A stretch of DNA of 64,000 nucleotides from Fasciola hepatica. Its lineage: Eukaryota; Platyhelminthes; Trematoda; Plagiorchiida; Fasciolidae. Below, in pieces: positions 39,501 to 53,225 of the stretch (its first letter is position 1; each line of letters opens with the position of its first letter). Location of the stretch: assembly GCA_948099385.1 (NCBI GenBank), contig CANUEZ040000129.1:5208001-5272000 (forward strand), in the 5' to 3' direction. The notes below the pieces were generated by a model that ran no database searches, was not told where the DNA came from, and worked only from the letters and a program-made list of their open reading frames with translations. The translations under genes were made by a program, and so were the position numbers.

Positions 39501-42500
39501 CGAATACTGACTTTCAACGGTCATCATCTTCGATTTATATTCACAAATTTGCAAAGCCTTTATTCATGTGACTGTTTTCTCACTTCTCCTCAATTGATAC
39601 ATGCTTCAGAAAAGGGGGGTGAGTTGCGGATCTAATAGATGGCGTGGCGCAAATGATATCATAATCCATATGCTGTTATCTTGTCTTATCATCAGTAACC
39701 GGCCACTGAAAATGAAGGACTACCTATCTAGTATAGATCAGTCATTTGTTCGTGAATGGGAATTATGGAAAACGCAACAGAATAAATACTCGACTATTCA
39801 TGGACAGCAGTGAACTTTCGATTACAAACTACTTCCAATCTTCGAACGATAGTATTTTTAACCGGTTACTTTTGGCCCTGTGAGTCTTGGCTGATGATAC
39901 AAAGTGTATTCTTGATGCCGTGGTTAACAGGACGCTAATTCACTCTAATCTAACTTAAGTTATTCTTATCAAATCAAACTAAATAAAATCAAACCCATTC
40001 CAGTGGAATCCAGTTCAGCTGCCCCCAAAAATTGGATTGATCCGAAGTAAATCGAGCTGTAGACAAAACAGTTCACATTACCACTGCTTATTTAAATGCA
40101 TCCTACACGCGCTCTACCTACGTGATGTGGAGCTTTTCGACTGAATGTAGTGATGTATGAATAACAGTGCACATGACTTTGTTTATAACAGGAAGCAGCT
40201 CAGTTCATCAGCCTTCACTAAGATAATGTCCAATTTATATCCACAAATGTGCAATACACCATTTCTTGTTTAATATATCGGCCATTCATTTCGAATCAAA
40301 ACATTTCTTCAGATAAAGGAGGTACGTAACCACGAGATTCTTGTTTGTAAAAACGTATCTCCTTCTGGTCACACTATCAGGTGGTTTACTTGAGAATCTA
40401 TTTTATCTTGTCTTCTGACTGTAAATAAGAACTGACGTGAGAACCACTGCTGTCACAATCGGGTACTTTAAGTGCCAGTGTGTTTATTCACTTTAAAATC
40501 TGACCAAATCTTGCGAGAGAGCAGCTACTATGATCAGTCATTGTTCTGGCCGAACAAAAATGATTATGTAAACTGCAATAGGACGGGCTGGAAAGAGTTT
40601 TCATTGGGTGGTTTGTATGGCTTGCCAAATATCGTAGAATCTTGTGCAGCTATCTTCAACTTGGACGAACTTCATGCGTGATATGATGAAGCATATTGCA
40701 ATCGATTTGATTTGGAAGTAACGTTTTGTTGACTCGAATGCTACACAGACAAACAATGTCGCACCGAATGCAAATCATGCTATGATAAGACGCGGTTCGA
40801 TATGATTTCACTTGTCGTGGTAAATTATTTATTTGTTCCGGGAAAGTGTATTAAACGATGCTGAGCGGTAAACAGAATACTGTACGGACAGTGACTCTGT
40901 GTGATTTTCATGTTTACTTCGAATTTGCAAATGAGTGAAGCCAACGCTCATCTTTATCGTTCTGTTCTTTCCCGTCACATCCACTTACTGTTACAGATAA
41001 AGGAGGTGAGTCGGAATGAACTACATTTAACTGGCTATTTTGCCGTGCATGCCCTTTTGGTTAACAGAATGACAATTCATGTTTAGCTCAGTTGTACTTC
41101 CTCATCCAAGCGAAGATACTGTGACAGAGAAGGTACCTACCTGGTGTTACCTTGTTTATTGTATTTGAATTTCAGTGAATACGACGCTTACTGTCGACAA
41201 TATTGAACGAATCGTAGGCAGGTGTGCACTGATTCATTGGAAACGATTTGTGAACATTGGAATGAACAAATAATGACCGAGAACTAGTATTTTTTGGCTG
41301 ATTCGATTTTACTATGATTGCATCGAAATGCAGTCTAAATTTATCATTTCGATATCAATGGTAATCCAGTTCATTGTGATTGAATTAAGTCGTAGCGAAA
41401 CGATTCCAGTCAAAGCGATCTTGTCGAACTGAAGCCGATTGCAAATATTGTATGCACAAAGCGCGACCTATTTGAGAAAACTAAACACTTTCCATGTGAT
41501 CTGATCTGATCTGATGTCATCTGATGTGGCATGGTTGTCTCATGTAAAGTGGGAACGTGCTTTTCGATGGAAAGGTTGCAGAAAGTGTGGCACGGTGCAA
41601 GATAGATATACATATTTAGTTTTCTATGATCTTTTTGTATTGAACGCGAATAGAAAAATTTGTGAAGATGGCATCTGAGTTCATCATTACTTTTATATCC
41701 CCAAATCAATCCCATTAATCAGAACCGGGCGGTGAGTCAGGAAGAACCAATTACCGATGATTTTCGCACTTGGTAGCATAACACCTAGAACAGTTTGGAA
41801 GAAGTATTTGTTTATTATCGAATACCGGCCCCCAAATTTTGAACCCACTTGAGTTATCTCTGTCAGTTGTAGCAGCAATGACACATTTGTGAACGTAGTT
41901 TGTTCAAACGTGTGCCAATGCCTTGGCATTCCCGCACTTTTATTCGACCAAAAGTCTGATGATTATCAGTGAGACAGTAAACGTGTTGCGTTTTTAATCT
42001 CTTTTAAGAAAACACTTCGTCACAGCAGTGAATCAAATTGACAGCTATCCGATCTAACCGAATCGCACAAAACCAAATCAAATTAGCGGGTGTTTCTATT
42101 GGAGTTGATTTGAACGAATCTAATGCGTCCCAGTTCACAGCTTTTGAGACCAAAAGGGATAAGTATAGCTGCTAATGTCCATAGTGGTCGGATTTTACAT
42201 TGCTTCTAAGTGTTAAGTTTTACTGTGGAAGGATAAACTTGCATCCATAAAGCCATTTTCATAACCAGTGGTAAAATTACAAATATCGTTTCGTGATCAG
42301 CGTATTCCAATTTACTTCACGAGTATTAGAATTTACTGATCACATCAGCCAGTCTGTTTGTTTGTTTATTTACAAAGTTAGGGAAACTGATTAATTTGAC
42401 TCTCTGTAGAAATATTCATCTTTGGAGATTAACATCGACTGATTTTACTCAGTGTGTGACGGAACGATTACTAGTGCTAAGTTACTAATCAATATTGACT

Positions 42501-43522
42501 ATATTCATTCATTATAATCTAATTGCGCTTGAAATAAAGCGGATCCGGATTCTCTCAAGTTGTAATAACTGAAAATGAGAATGTTTCTGACATCGTATAT
42601 TTAAGAGTATGAGCTGCAATCGAACAAACGGCAGATGTTCGAGACGGGAAGAAGTTGAATTTGCACAAACAAATAAGAAAATATAATGTTTTGTTTTCAT
42701 ATCGTAATAGGGTAGGTGGAATATATTTCTAAGCTAATCGTAATTTAGCTGCACTGGTAAGACCAACAACTACGAGGTTGTTCGGGATCACAGTGTGTGT
42801 GGATTTCAAGATTCCAAGGCTCACACTTGTTATCATGCCCGAGAAGATCGTCGTTCAGTTCAATCCACGTACGCACATAACAATCGTGCAGTCCAATCTG
42901 AGATTAGGGCAGTCAGTTTATCTTTGAACTTGGTGAAACTTTGATGTGAATTTTATAACCACTCTCAAATCTAACGCCGGTCAAAACAGTTACGCGTACT
43001 CAATCATGAGCTCCACGGCCATATTTTGAAATCCATCAGTCAGAAATTGAACTTAAAAATAAACTTTCCCATTCCTTTGTCGAAAACTTTTCTTAGTCTA
43101 TGATCTTGTACTAATGAGTACCTAGGGCGTTTTCGTCTAATACATTTAGACCAGTTGAACATAATCTGCTAAGTAGTGAGATTTTTTCGCTAAGTGGGAA
43201 ACGTTCAGTGCACATTACTACGTTTGAAAATATTTGATGCCATAGTAAAGTATACCTATTCAGACAGACTCAACAGTGCAAAAACTTCATTTAAATTGAT
43301 CATTCCTGTTCTGTCCATCCAAATCAACTCAATCCGTCAGAAAAAGGAGGTCAGTTGTCAATCAATTTAGTTCCGCTTGTGATTGTGTTGACGTTTATGT
43401 CACTTCGTGTTTCATGTGCATAGTATTGAGCATCGTCTAAAACTGAGTGTACTCGTCATCAATTACTGAGAAATCTATTGGTTCACATCCACAAATTACA
43501 TGAGAACAGAAGCTGAAGTCAA

Positions 43523-43580
<58 letters not shown>

Positions 43581-46500
43581 GGAATCATATGTATCATATT
43601 TGCAGTGTATCTCCATTTCATGATCCAGCAACAACCGAGAACAACTGATTTACTGAGTGATCAACCTCGATAACATGAACTGAAATCTGCCATGCCAAGT
43701 CTGTGTGGTTCGAGGGAAAACAAATTCGATCCAACCTAATCTAATCTGATCCAGTACGACCAAATATAATTTGACCCAATCTGAACGAATTGAGTCTCTT
43801 CACTATCGGAAGAACCAGATTGATTCGGATGACCACGAACTACGTGCAAGTGTGTCAATGGTGGCACGTGTTGCGAAGCACTGCGAACACGTTTGACGAG
43901 ATGTGATGTGATTTGAAATAGCGAAGAATTGTGTGAGAATAGTGTTGCATCGGACCTCGTTTGTAACATTATACTGCCTAACCGATGATTTTATATAATC
44001 ATGTATTTAATTTTCGTGCAGGATTTGACAATTTTTACATCAGTTGTTCTTCCAATAAATCCAAACGCTGCTTCAGATAAAGGAGGTGAGTGATGCAGGA
44101 AGGTCTCCAAATTTAGTAGGTTTGTTACCGCGGTCTGGAAAATCTTTGAAAGCTCGATTGATTACATCAGTATTGAATAAACTGTGTATGGTAATATGAA
44201 TATCGCAAATATTTGTCCTGTTCGCAAACTACTCCGTCTCGATGCTGGCAAAAAATATTTACCGTAAACAGTTGCATTCACTTTATGCCAACGTTGAACA
44301 CCGAAAATGAACGGGAGATAAAATGAGATTGTTTATATTGTGCTATGAATACCTCATTGGTAGTTGAATCAAGTATAATCTAGTATTATTCAACCAAATG
44401 AAAAGTAGTCATATTGAAACAGTGAGCTGCATTCACAAACAAAATCAAGAATCCACCTTTAACGCTTACCTATTTTATTTTTTTCAGTCAAATAAAACTC
44501 ATTATTAGGATGAAGAAATCACACAGCGAATGAAGCCTGAATTCTCTGCATCCCTGGGGAATAGTCGATTATTCTTCGTATTTTTCATACTTTTAAAAAG
44601 AGTTATCAACTAATCTGTGGCCTGTTAGGTAAAAGGTAGGGATACGTCTCCAGCAAATATTTTTTGCTTACTAAGAAGCATTTATGCACGCTATATTCCA
44701 TGCCGTTCGGAAACTTCTAAAAGAGTAGTGAAAGAGAAAGACGATGTCGCTGACGTTTCACAATAAGCTGCACGAAATGCAGATATTCTCGATTAGAACA
44801 CGATAACGGTACACATGCATTATCATTATTATCATACTGATCTGCCCTAGTTTGATCCGACCGTATGAAAAAACAAATAGGTTTTGTTTCGATCTTGACA
44901 GATTTAATGAAATGCTACCAGCTAATGCATAGAAGTATAGTCAGATAAAGTTCAAAGGATTATCTTAAAAACACGGCTTGTAGGGACATGGATTCGAATG
45001 ATTACGTGCTGCTTATGTACGTTACATGCGAGGACCGTGCATTGAACGGCGCTCAATAAGAAGGACAGTGGGTTGCAGCCGATCGTCTCGTACGCGCTTC
45101 CCGCTGGCACTCCAGTATTGGATTTGGAGGCATGTTTCATGTTTGAAGTAGAAATATTACGGGTGACGGCTTTTGACAGAATTCACTGCAGTACTTGCGA
45201 TCATTTTGTGACACCACCAAGTTTGTCTTCACACCAACACAGACATACTCAGACAAAGGATTTGAGTCTTCCAAACCTGAAAGTACTGCAAACGAAGGTT
45301 GAGCAAAAGGGACAAAGTCAACTTCACTCTGTTAAAGTAAAACTCATTTTCATCATCCAGTACCTGTCTGTGTAATGGAAATCCTACCAGTCCGGTGTAA
45401 ACTAGGTGATTACTTGTGAATAACAAGTAACGTAATCGGTAGTAAACTAAACGAATTATAATACTCTGGAAGTTATATCAGTTGCATAACTAACTGTTCT
45501 GAATAGTCCCAAGGACAACTCTTGAGAAAAAGTCAGTTTCTCACGGGTCTCCTTTATTCATATGAACCACAGTCGACCGTCATATGAATAGTCATTTTTG
45601 AATCGAGTACAGCGATTCAAGTGGTACCCATTTTTCTCTAATCAGCTCTAGTCTTATTTTGTCTGACGTGACGGAAAATAGCCTAATCCAATCTTAATTT
45701 TTCTTTTCTTATTTAAAGTAATTCAAGAATAGCTTTTGTTAACAGGCCACTTGAAATAACTGAACCATGAAACGCCCACCTATAAATGGAAGCGTAGCTT
45801 CAGATGAATCAGAGCTTCAATAAAATGCTGTGCTCAGAAATGCTTCTATGAAATGGGACGTATATGGTATTTGACTTAGATACAAAACATTTGTTTGTGA
45901 CTGTTCGGGTGAAAGTTATTGCCTGTAAACAGTCGTTTTCTACGATTGTGGAGTTTGATTTGTGTTCTGAACTGTGCAAAGCCTTGACTCAGTAGACATT
46001 TCCTCCCTGCTGCGTGCTTCAGACAAAGGACGTAAGTCACCGATATTTCCTACTTGATTCTGGTAGCGAGAAATAGGGCTTGCACTCTCTTTGTCGAAAG
46101 TGTTTTATCATCCGTTACCAGTTGACACTAATGAGGAATAAACTCGATATAAGTACTTAGATACTGCATCTGGATAAGGGGACGAAATTTCATCGGAGGC
46201 ACACGACCGGTTTTGTCTTTTGCTGCTGGTGCCCTTCTCCCAATCATCCGTGTATTTGAGCCCTCAAAAGTTGGTTTACAGCTGTAACCTCATTTGAATT
46301 GTGAGGAGCATCCGTGGGCGAGTAGTTAATTTTCGAGACCTTGTGTCCTAGTTCTGATGTTTAGTCTTTCTGTCCAAAGAAGTAACCTGGGAAGGCTCGC
46401 CTTACCATCTGAAAAAGTGACTCATCCTTCTCGACCACCCATCACAATTCGAATGAGATTAGGGTCACGAATGAGTGAACTCTATTTAGTTATTGAAATA

Positions 46501-46589
46501 CCAGCTCGCAACCATTTCTTTCGTTGTATTATCCGTGACTATGCATAGAGGCATAATGACTGCTGAGCTGTCCACACTTCCAAACAATT

Positions 46590-46645
<56 letters not shown>

Positions 46646-49600
46646 TTAGATGAAGTGATGCATGTAGGGGAGAAGTGACACCATCGATACGCACTATAGA
46701 ACAAAACTGTTCAGCTAAAAGTCATAATTCTGTTCACTTGACAATGAAAAATTTTGAATCAAACATTCGCGTTTAACACTACCCTTCCTTCCATCCAATA
46801 AATGTCATCCCTTAAGCGAAAGGAGGTGAGTGATGATGGGACTTGTTGTGATGAATATTCGTGTCTTTAAGTTTTTGCTTGTATGAAGAAATACCTGAGC
46901 CATCCCATCAATATTTGCCAGTTATTGCAAATGATGAACTTCCGGCCCGATGTGGTAGACAAGTAGATTCCTAGTCAGTTGCAATTACCGCGAGTGTCGA
47001 AAGTCGCGCGAATATATTTTGAATCCCTTCAGGTATCGAAATAAACGGAATGACCAGCAATCGTTAAGAATCGCCCTTTTGACCGATCCTTTTAACCCTC
47101 TTGAATTTCAACTTAACTTTATACATTCTTCTGATTCAGAGGAGAACAGCGGAACTCCATTTCTATGTATTCAGTTCTAATCCAATCTGAACCCATTTGT
47201 TCTGGTCTATTATGCTCTACTCCTGGTGGTCTCGAACTAGATAATGTTAATTAATGGACCTTGAAGGGAGAGACTGGGGTGAAGTTGAGCTTCTTGTAAA
47301 TATAAGCAAGCAAATCAACCTGTGTGAAAAAAATGAACCGTTCGCAGCTGAGCTGATATAGGAGGATTTGATCTGTTACTACATTTGCTGATGAGATGTT
47401 CTGAGACGATTTGAGTAGTGACATGAAAGTTTCGAATTGCTCAGTGATGGGTGTGAAAAAGCACAGTGTCAAAATAGTTATTGGTTAAATCATTTCGTTC
47501 AATTTATGTTGACAAGCGTTCAAAGTCTACATTCAAATTCATCTTTACCTCTTCATGATTCAGACAAAGGAGGTGAGTCTCGATCAGGCCTAAGTACATT
47601 GCTGATCGCTTTCCAGTGCGTATGTGTGCATAAGAGAGCACGAGGAACACTATGAATTTTCGCAACCCTGGTAACTAGTCAGTAGTTCATTCGATTGTAC
47701 GCTACCTGAAGGTACCGCATATTCGTATTATTCTGCATTCTCGCTGATCCAGCAGGATCGTTTGATTATGGTCTGTAAAAGTTCTCGGGTTTTACAACAC
47801 GCAGTCGAGGATAGATCATGCTTCTGGCCAGTCCAGTTCCGAAGTGAGAACTGAAATGGGACCTCCTGGGTATTTTAAAAACAAGGGGGTTATCATATCC
47901 CTAAGAAAAGCACACTATTAAATCTTATGTATTCTACCGTAACCTTACCCGAACCAGTCTTATGTCACGTTAACTGACACGACGTAAGTGAACCACGTCA
48001 AAATTAACTGTGATGAAGTTGGGGGGGGGAGTGATCAGTGTCTATCAGATTGTTGATCATGCACGTTGTTTCGAACTATGGGGTAAAAACACAGGTTTAT
48101 TGAATTGCAGAATACTAGCTTTTAAACAAATAAATTTGAAATGAACGTTTTCTTGTTGTCTTCATATTCAGTATGCTTCTACCAGTGTATTGAGTCTACA
48201 TTTGCAAACTCCATTCCCATTCCTGCCGCAAAATCAACTCGATGCCTCAGACAAAGGAGGTAAGTGATGAAGACATTTGGAACTACGTATGCTGATTCAT
48301 CACTGCGTGTGTACTAGACAGAAAAATATAGGGAGGTAGCACGTAGATCACAAGGTGTTTTTCTCACTATCATCTATTAGCCGATCTTATTGAAAACAAA
48401 ATTACCTGGAGTTTCTTAGACACTTATAAAAATATTTCAACCTTGGTGAGAGAAAGTTAAGATGCAAATTTTTGCTGTATCACAGAGAACTGTTTTCTCA
48501 TTGTTAGCTCAACGGAATCGCAGGAAAGGCAACCGAAAGTGATTCAAATTGGCCCTGTTTATCATCTTTTTCCGTGTGAATTCCAATCGTTACTGTTGGA
48601 ACAATCATCTATCGGCGGACAAAGAAATGTTGCACATCTGAAGTACATCAAGCTTATCCCAGCAAGTGTATTTCACCACACTTCTTGTCAGATCAGATCA
48701 AATATTGTCTCATCTAATCAATCTGAAAAATGAAACGGCAACGGGTTGGATTTATTGGGATGAAGTTCGGTTTGATGCGGATGGGAAATGTGCAATATGC
48801 AGTGTGCAACAGAACAGGTGTTTTCGTGATGGTCTGTATGCCGTAAACATATAAGCGGAGTGTACTACCCGAGATTCACTATGGATATATTATATTATGC
48901 AATTATTGTAATTGTATCATCGTTATCAACATCTTTATGCTCAGTTTGCAACCAAACTCATATTGCTCCCAACAAATTAATTTGCCCTTTCAGAAAAAGG
49001 CCGTGAGTCGATGGAATTTATTATTACGGATTATTTTCAAAAGCGGAAAACTTTGAGGGACCAGGCAGCAATGCTCAGGATAGTAGTCTTGTTCTCAATG
49101 ATCGGTCACTGTGACTGAGAACATAAGTGTCTGGTGTTGATTAGTTATTCATCAGCTATCAATCTTCGATTCGCCCGACTAGTAATCAGAATTTTTCCGA
49201 TATTTGATTAGTAACAGACAGCTGGTTACTTTCCGTGGTCAACTATTCAGAATCTTAAGCGTGAGTATAGACCTGGTAGCACTGTCCATCTTGTTGATCT
49301 CGTTTGGCTCTGTGAACTGCAATAAATTGAGTCAGAAGTGATTGCCTTTCTTGTAGTAATGATGAGCATTACATCTCAACTAATACAAGCCTATCATCCA
49401 GAAGCGATATCATGCTATTTACAGCAACTATTCAAGGCTACGCTATGGAATTTCAAGTCATCTAATCCGATCTAATCCCATCTAAAATGAAATGAAATGC
49501 TGTATCGTCTATTCTACCGGAAAAGATGAAAGCGGAACGAGTCGGAATGTTTGGATGAAGTTGAGCTGAACGCGGATGGTGCATTAGTAATGTACAGTGT

Positions 49601-52600
49601 AATGCATGGCTGACCACATTCAACGAGATCTGATATAATATGATGTGAAATGTGATCACTGATGAGGGCCAATGTCGACCATGGAGCAAAACTGTGACGT
49701 GATCAACCAAATTGCACCATCGTCATGTTTAGTTTTTTTGACGAAATCATCAAAAATATATCGAAATTCAAAGTTTCCATTTCTCCTGTAAAATAATTTT
49801 GATCTTCCAGCAAAAGGAAGTGAGTCGTTGTGAAATTCATTAGAGTAATTTCTTTGTACTAGTGAGAAGATAGGAGGCACTAGACAGTCTGCTTATTATC
49901 AATAACTGGTCTGCGCGACTAAGAACCTAAGTACCTGGTGTAGACGGGTGAATCACCTACCATCAATCATCTATTCATCCGATTGGAGATATGCTTTGTT
50001 CCAATATTTGGTGAGTCCTGAGCAACTCATTACTTTCGACGACGAACTGTACGGAATCATTAAGAACAGGCAGTGACCGTGTAGGACCGACCATCTGACC
50101 GATCACCTGTTACCACGTGAGCTCGCATTGTTCACGCTGGAAATACTACGCATTACACTTACAATATAAATCTGGGTAATAAAGTACAACCCAATCTCAT
50201 CTCATATTCTCACCTCACCTCAGATCTTGCTAACCCCCGCTAGTCTCTTAGAGATAACTTCGGAACTGGCGAGATTGATTTGGATAAAGTTGGATTAGAC
50301 AAAAAACTATCTTACTTACAGTGACACCCGATAGACGACGTATGTCCTCATCGAATGTGACTAGATTCGGTGCTACGTATCTATTTCTTTTCTCCAATTA
50401 GAATGCACAATGATCACAGTGGAATGAGACACCAAGCTACGAATTACTTGAATGATGATCATCTTCAGGTTTCATGTGATTATTTAAAAACCCTAAATTT
50501 GTAATCATAATTGCCCGTCTCTTTATTCAACCGATTTGGTCTTTCAGAAAAAGGAGGTGGGTTTTGATGCAGTGCTCTATTATGATATTTTGTGTGTCAT
50601 TATTGCGGTACGCAGAATAGAACACGTGGCACATTTAACAAATTCTAAGATATCAGCCAGTGCATACGGGAACTTTCATACCCACTATGTGTAAAACAGT
50701 CAGCTTCATGTAATTGATTTGCTGCGAATATGACATATATATATATATATATGATCAGCAATCTCAAGGGTTTATTTTCAAAGTATACGTTCCCCCGTTC
50801 AAACCATTTCGTTGATTCAGATAAAGGAGGTGAGTCTCGATAAAAGGTCCGTATGGGTTTGTGTGCATAACTGCAAAACTAGATTTGCAGATGATTCCTT
50901 GCAAAACCACAGTAAACTCCGATCGTGTTCACAACGCTTTACCGATCCGATTTGCTCAGCATCATCCACTTGTGTAGCAGTCCATTCAGAGACTGAGAAT
51001 AATTGTTCTGAATTTCGTTGATAGGCTACCAGTGTGAAGGGACACGTTTACCGTTATACGTGATTAATAAAATGAAATGAATTAGACCATGCTGCAAACC
51101 AACGTGATTGAGAGGACAAAATCATTCGTCATGCATAATTTTAGCGATTTACCATAAATGATCATAATTTTGTCCAATCCAATCACACTGAATACGTCCG
51201 TGTCGAACCAAATCAAGCTAAAACCACTTAAACTGATCGCTTTGATTCAAATAAACTTGAGCTCCGTGAATTTACCTCCTGCTCAAAAGGACTTACCGTT
51301 CGTGGTTGAAAACTGCTGAACTGAAAGAATAGGACGTGGTACATTGTGAAGTGGTACGAGCCGAGTGTGCTGCACGATGATCCCTGTGAATCATATTATT
51401 AGGCAATCTTTCAGCCTATAGCGTCAAGATGTTCAAAAGCAAAAGGCAGAATCGGAGCTGGTGTCTTTCGATGCGGTCAGACTTGGTATACAGCAAAGTG
51501 ATGACGTTTACTGGTGTGATGGAGTGTGCACAGTATTTATTGGATAATGAAGTAGCTGACTGCTCAAAAAGCAACTGTGAGCCATCAAGGATTGCTAACA
51601 AGCTCGACTACCTCGGAGTAATTAAGCCCAAAACGGGTAAACAAGGCAAGCTAACCACAGTATTGTTACCCCCATCGTCATAACAACTATCCTCATGTGG
51701 GCCAGACGGATATGCAGATAAGCCTTTTTGTTACGTTTGATTGATTTGGAAGATGTCCATTCGAGCAGTGTCCACTAAGCAACGTTTACCAGGCAGGTCT
51801 TTTTGAATGTAGCTCTGGGCTTGGATAAACGTACAATTCCTATTGCTAGTTTGGAAATCAGCTACAGAGTAATTAGTATCCTTCTGAAATCAGAGTGCCT
51901 GCATTTCATTAACAAGTGATAGAATTTTCGAAAACTCCTACTAATATGCTTCATTGCTTATGTTTTATTTCGTTCATTCAAGCCAAATACATAGTTAAGA
52001 TAAACCATTCGTGTGACGCATGAAACCTACCTATCAGCCTGTCTATTCTTGAAGATGGAGCGACAGATTTTTGGAAGCATGTTGCAGGACGACCGCTAAG
52101 ACGAGTTTTCTGTTTGTATGTGATCATCTGCTCACGTTTTGTGTCAAATGGTTTTGAATCTTCCTATGAGCGTTGACTGGAAATGAGGAACTTTCAGATG
52201 TCCCACTTTCGGGAACATGGTCTGCAGTCGGGTAGTCCTCAGATGTTCGAGATGATGAGATGATACTGCTGCGTGCAAAACAGTTATAGACAATTCGCTC
52301 TGATCTTGTATCACATCATCAACATTTCGAAACTCACCTTAGTTCATCTTCGCTAGCAAAGCTCAGTACGATGAGACGGTTCCGGTTTGTTCTGTTCATG
52401 GTGCGCGAGTTTCCAAGGTCCAACAGCGTCGTCCTAGAGTGCTTGATAGTTTTACCTCGTTGTTCGATCCACCCAAGCGATTCATTATAGTGCAATCCTG
52501 TGAGATTTGGACAAGCAGTTTACCTTTGAAATTCACGGAAGTTTTGCGTGACTTTCGAAACCCTTCTCTAGTTGGCTGTCAACCAAAACAAAATTTAGGC

Positions 52601-53146
52601 GAATGCTACGCTTATTCATTCATGAATTCCCCGGACATATTACGAACTCCATCAGTCAGGCTATGGATTCATGGGAAGAAAGATTGTTTCCTACTTATTT
52701 GTGGAAAATCAAATCTTTTCATGTCAACGCCGGGTTTACAGTAATGTGCAATTAGATACCTGAAGCCTCATTACATATTATGTACGAAGAGTTTTCATTT
52801 GTGTCGGCAAATGTTTCAGTTTTGTATGCAAAGTTTTCTACATAAAACTGATCGTTGAACTAATTTCGTTGCCAGAGAGAGTTTCAAATTGGCGAAAACT
52901 TCACTCAAGTTGATCATTCCTATTCTCTCTTTCCAAATCAACTCAATCCGTCAGAAAAAGGAGGTCAGTTGTCAATCAATTCAGTTTCGCTTGTGATTGT
53001 GTTGACATTCGTGTCACTTCGTGTTTCTTGTGCATAGTATTGAGCATCGTCTAAAACTGAGTGTAATCGTTGTCAATTACCGGGAAACCAATTGGTTCAC
53101 ATCCACAAAATAACATGAGAACAGGAGCTGAAGTCACTACTACTAT

Positions 53147-53225
<79 letters not shown>

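Larger units (their letters stand above)
43278..43993 (+). repeat. Segmental duplication, copy 1 (contains a micro-exon)
   Basis: About 0.7 kb nearly identical to 52890-53641, same orientation. It includes the exon at 43341 with its unusual GTCAGT donor, a (CTA)n run and the start of the next intron segment. Similarity fades at both ends. Confidence 0.9.

Noticed and set aside
41125..41137. ACAG-AGAAG-GTACCT
   Set aside because: Only five bases between the splice-like signals.
43736..43969. Minus-strand ORF of 77 residues, found again almost unchanged at 53381-53614
   Set aside because: Its conservation is explained by the segmental duplication; it lies in intron sequence and has no known motif.
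47142..47156. GATTCAG followed by AGGAGAACAGC
   Set aside because: Acceptor-like, but no donor and no Gly codon at the right place.
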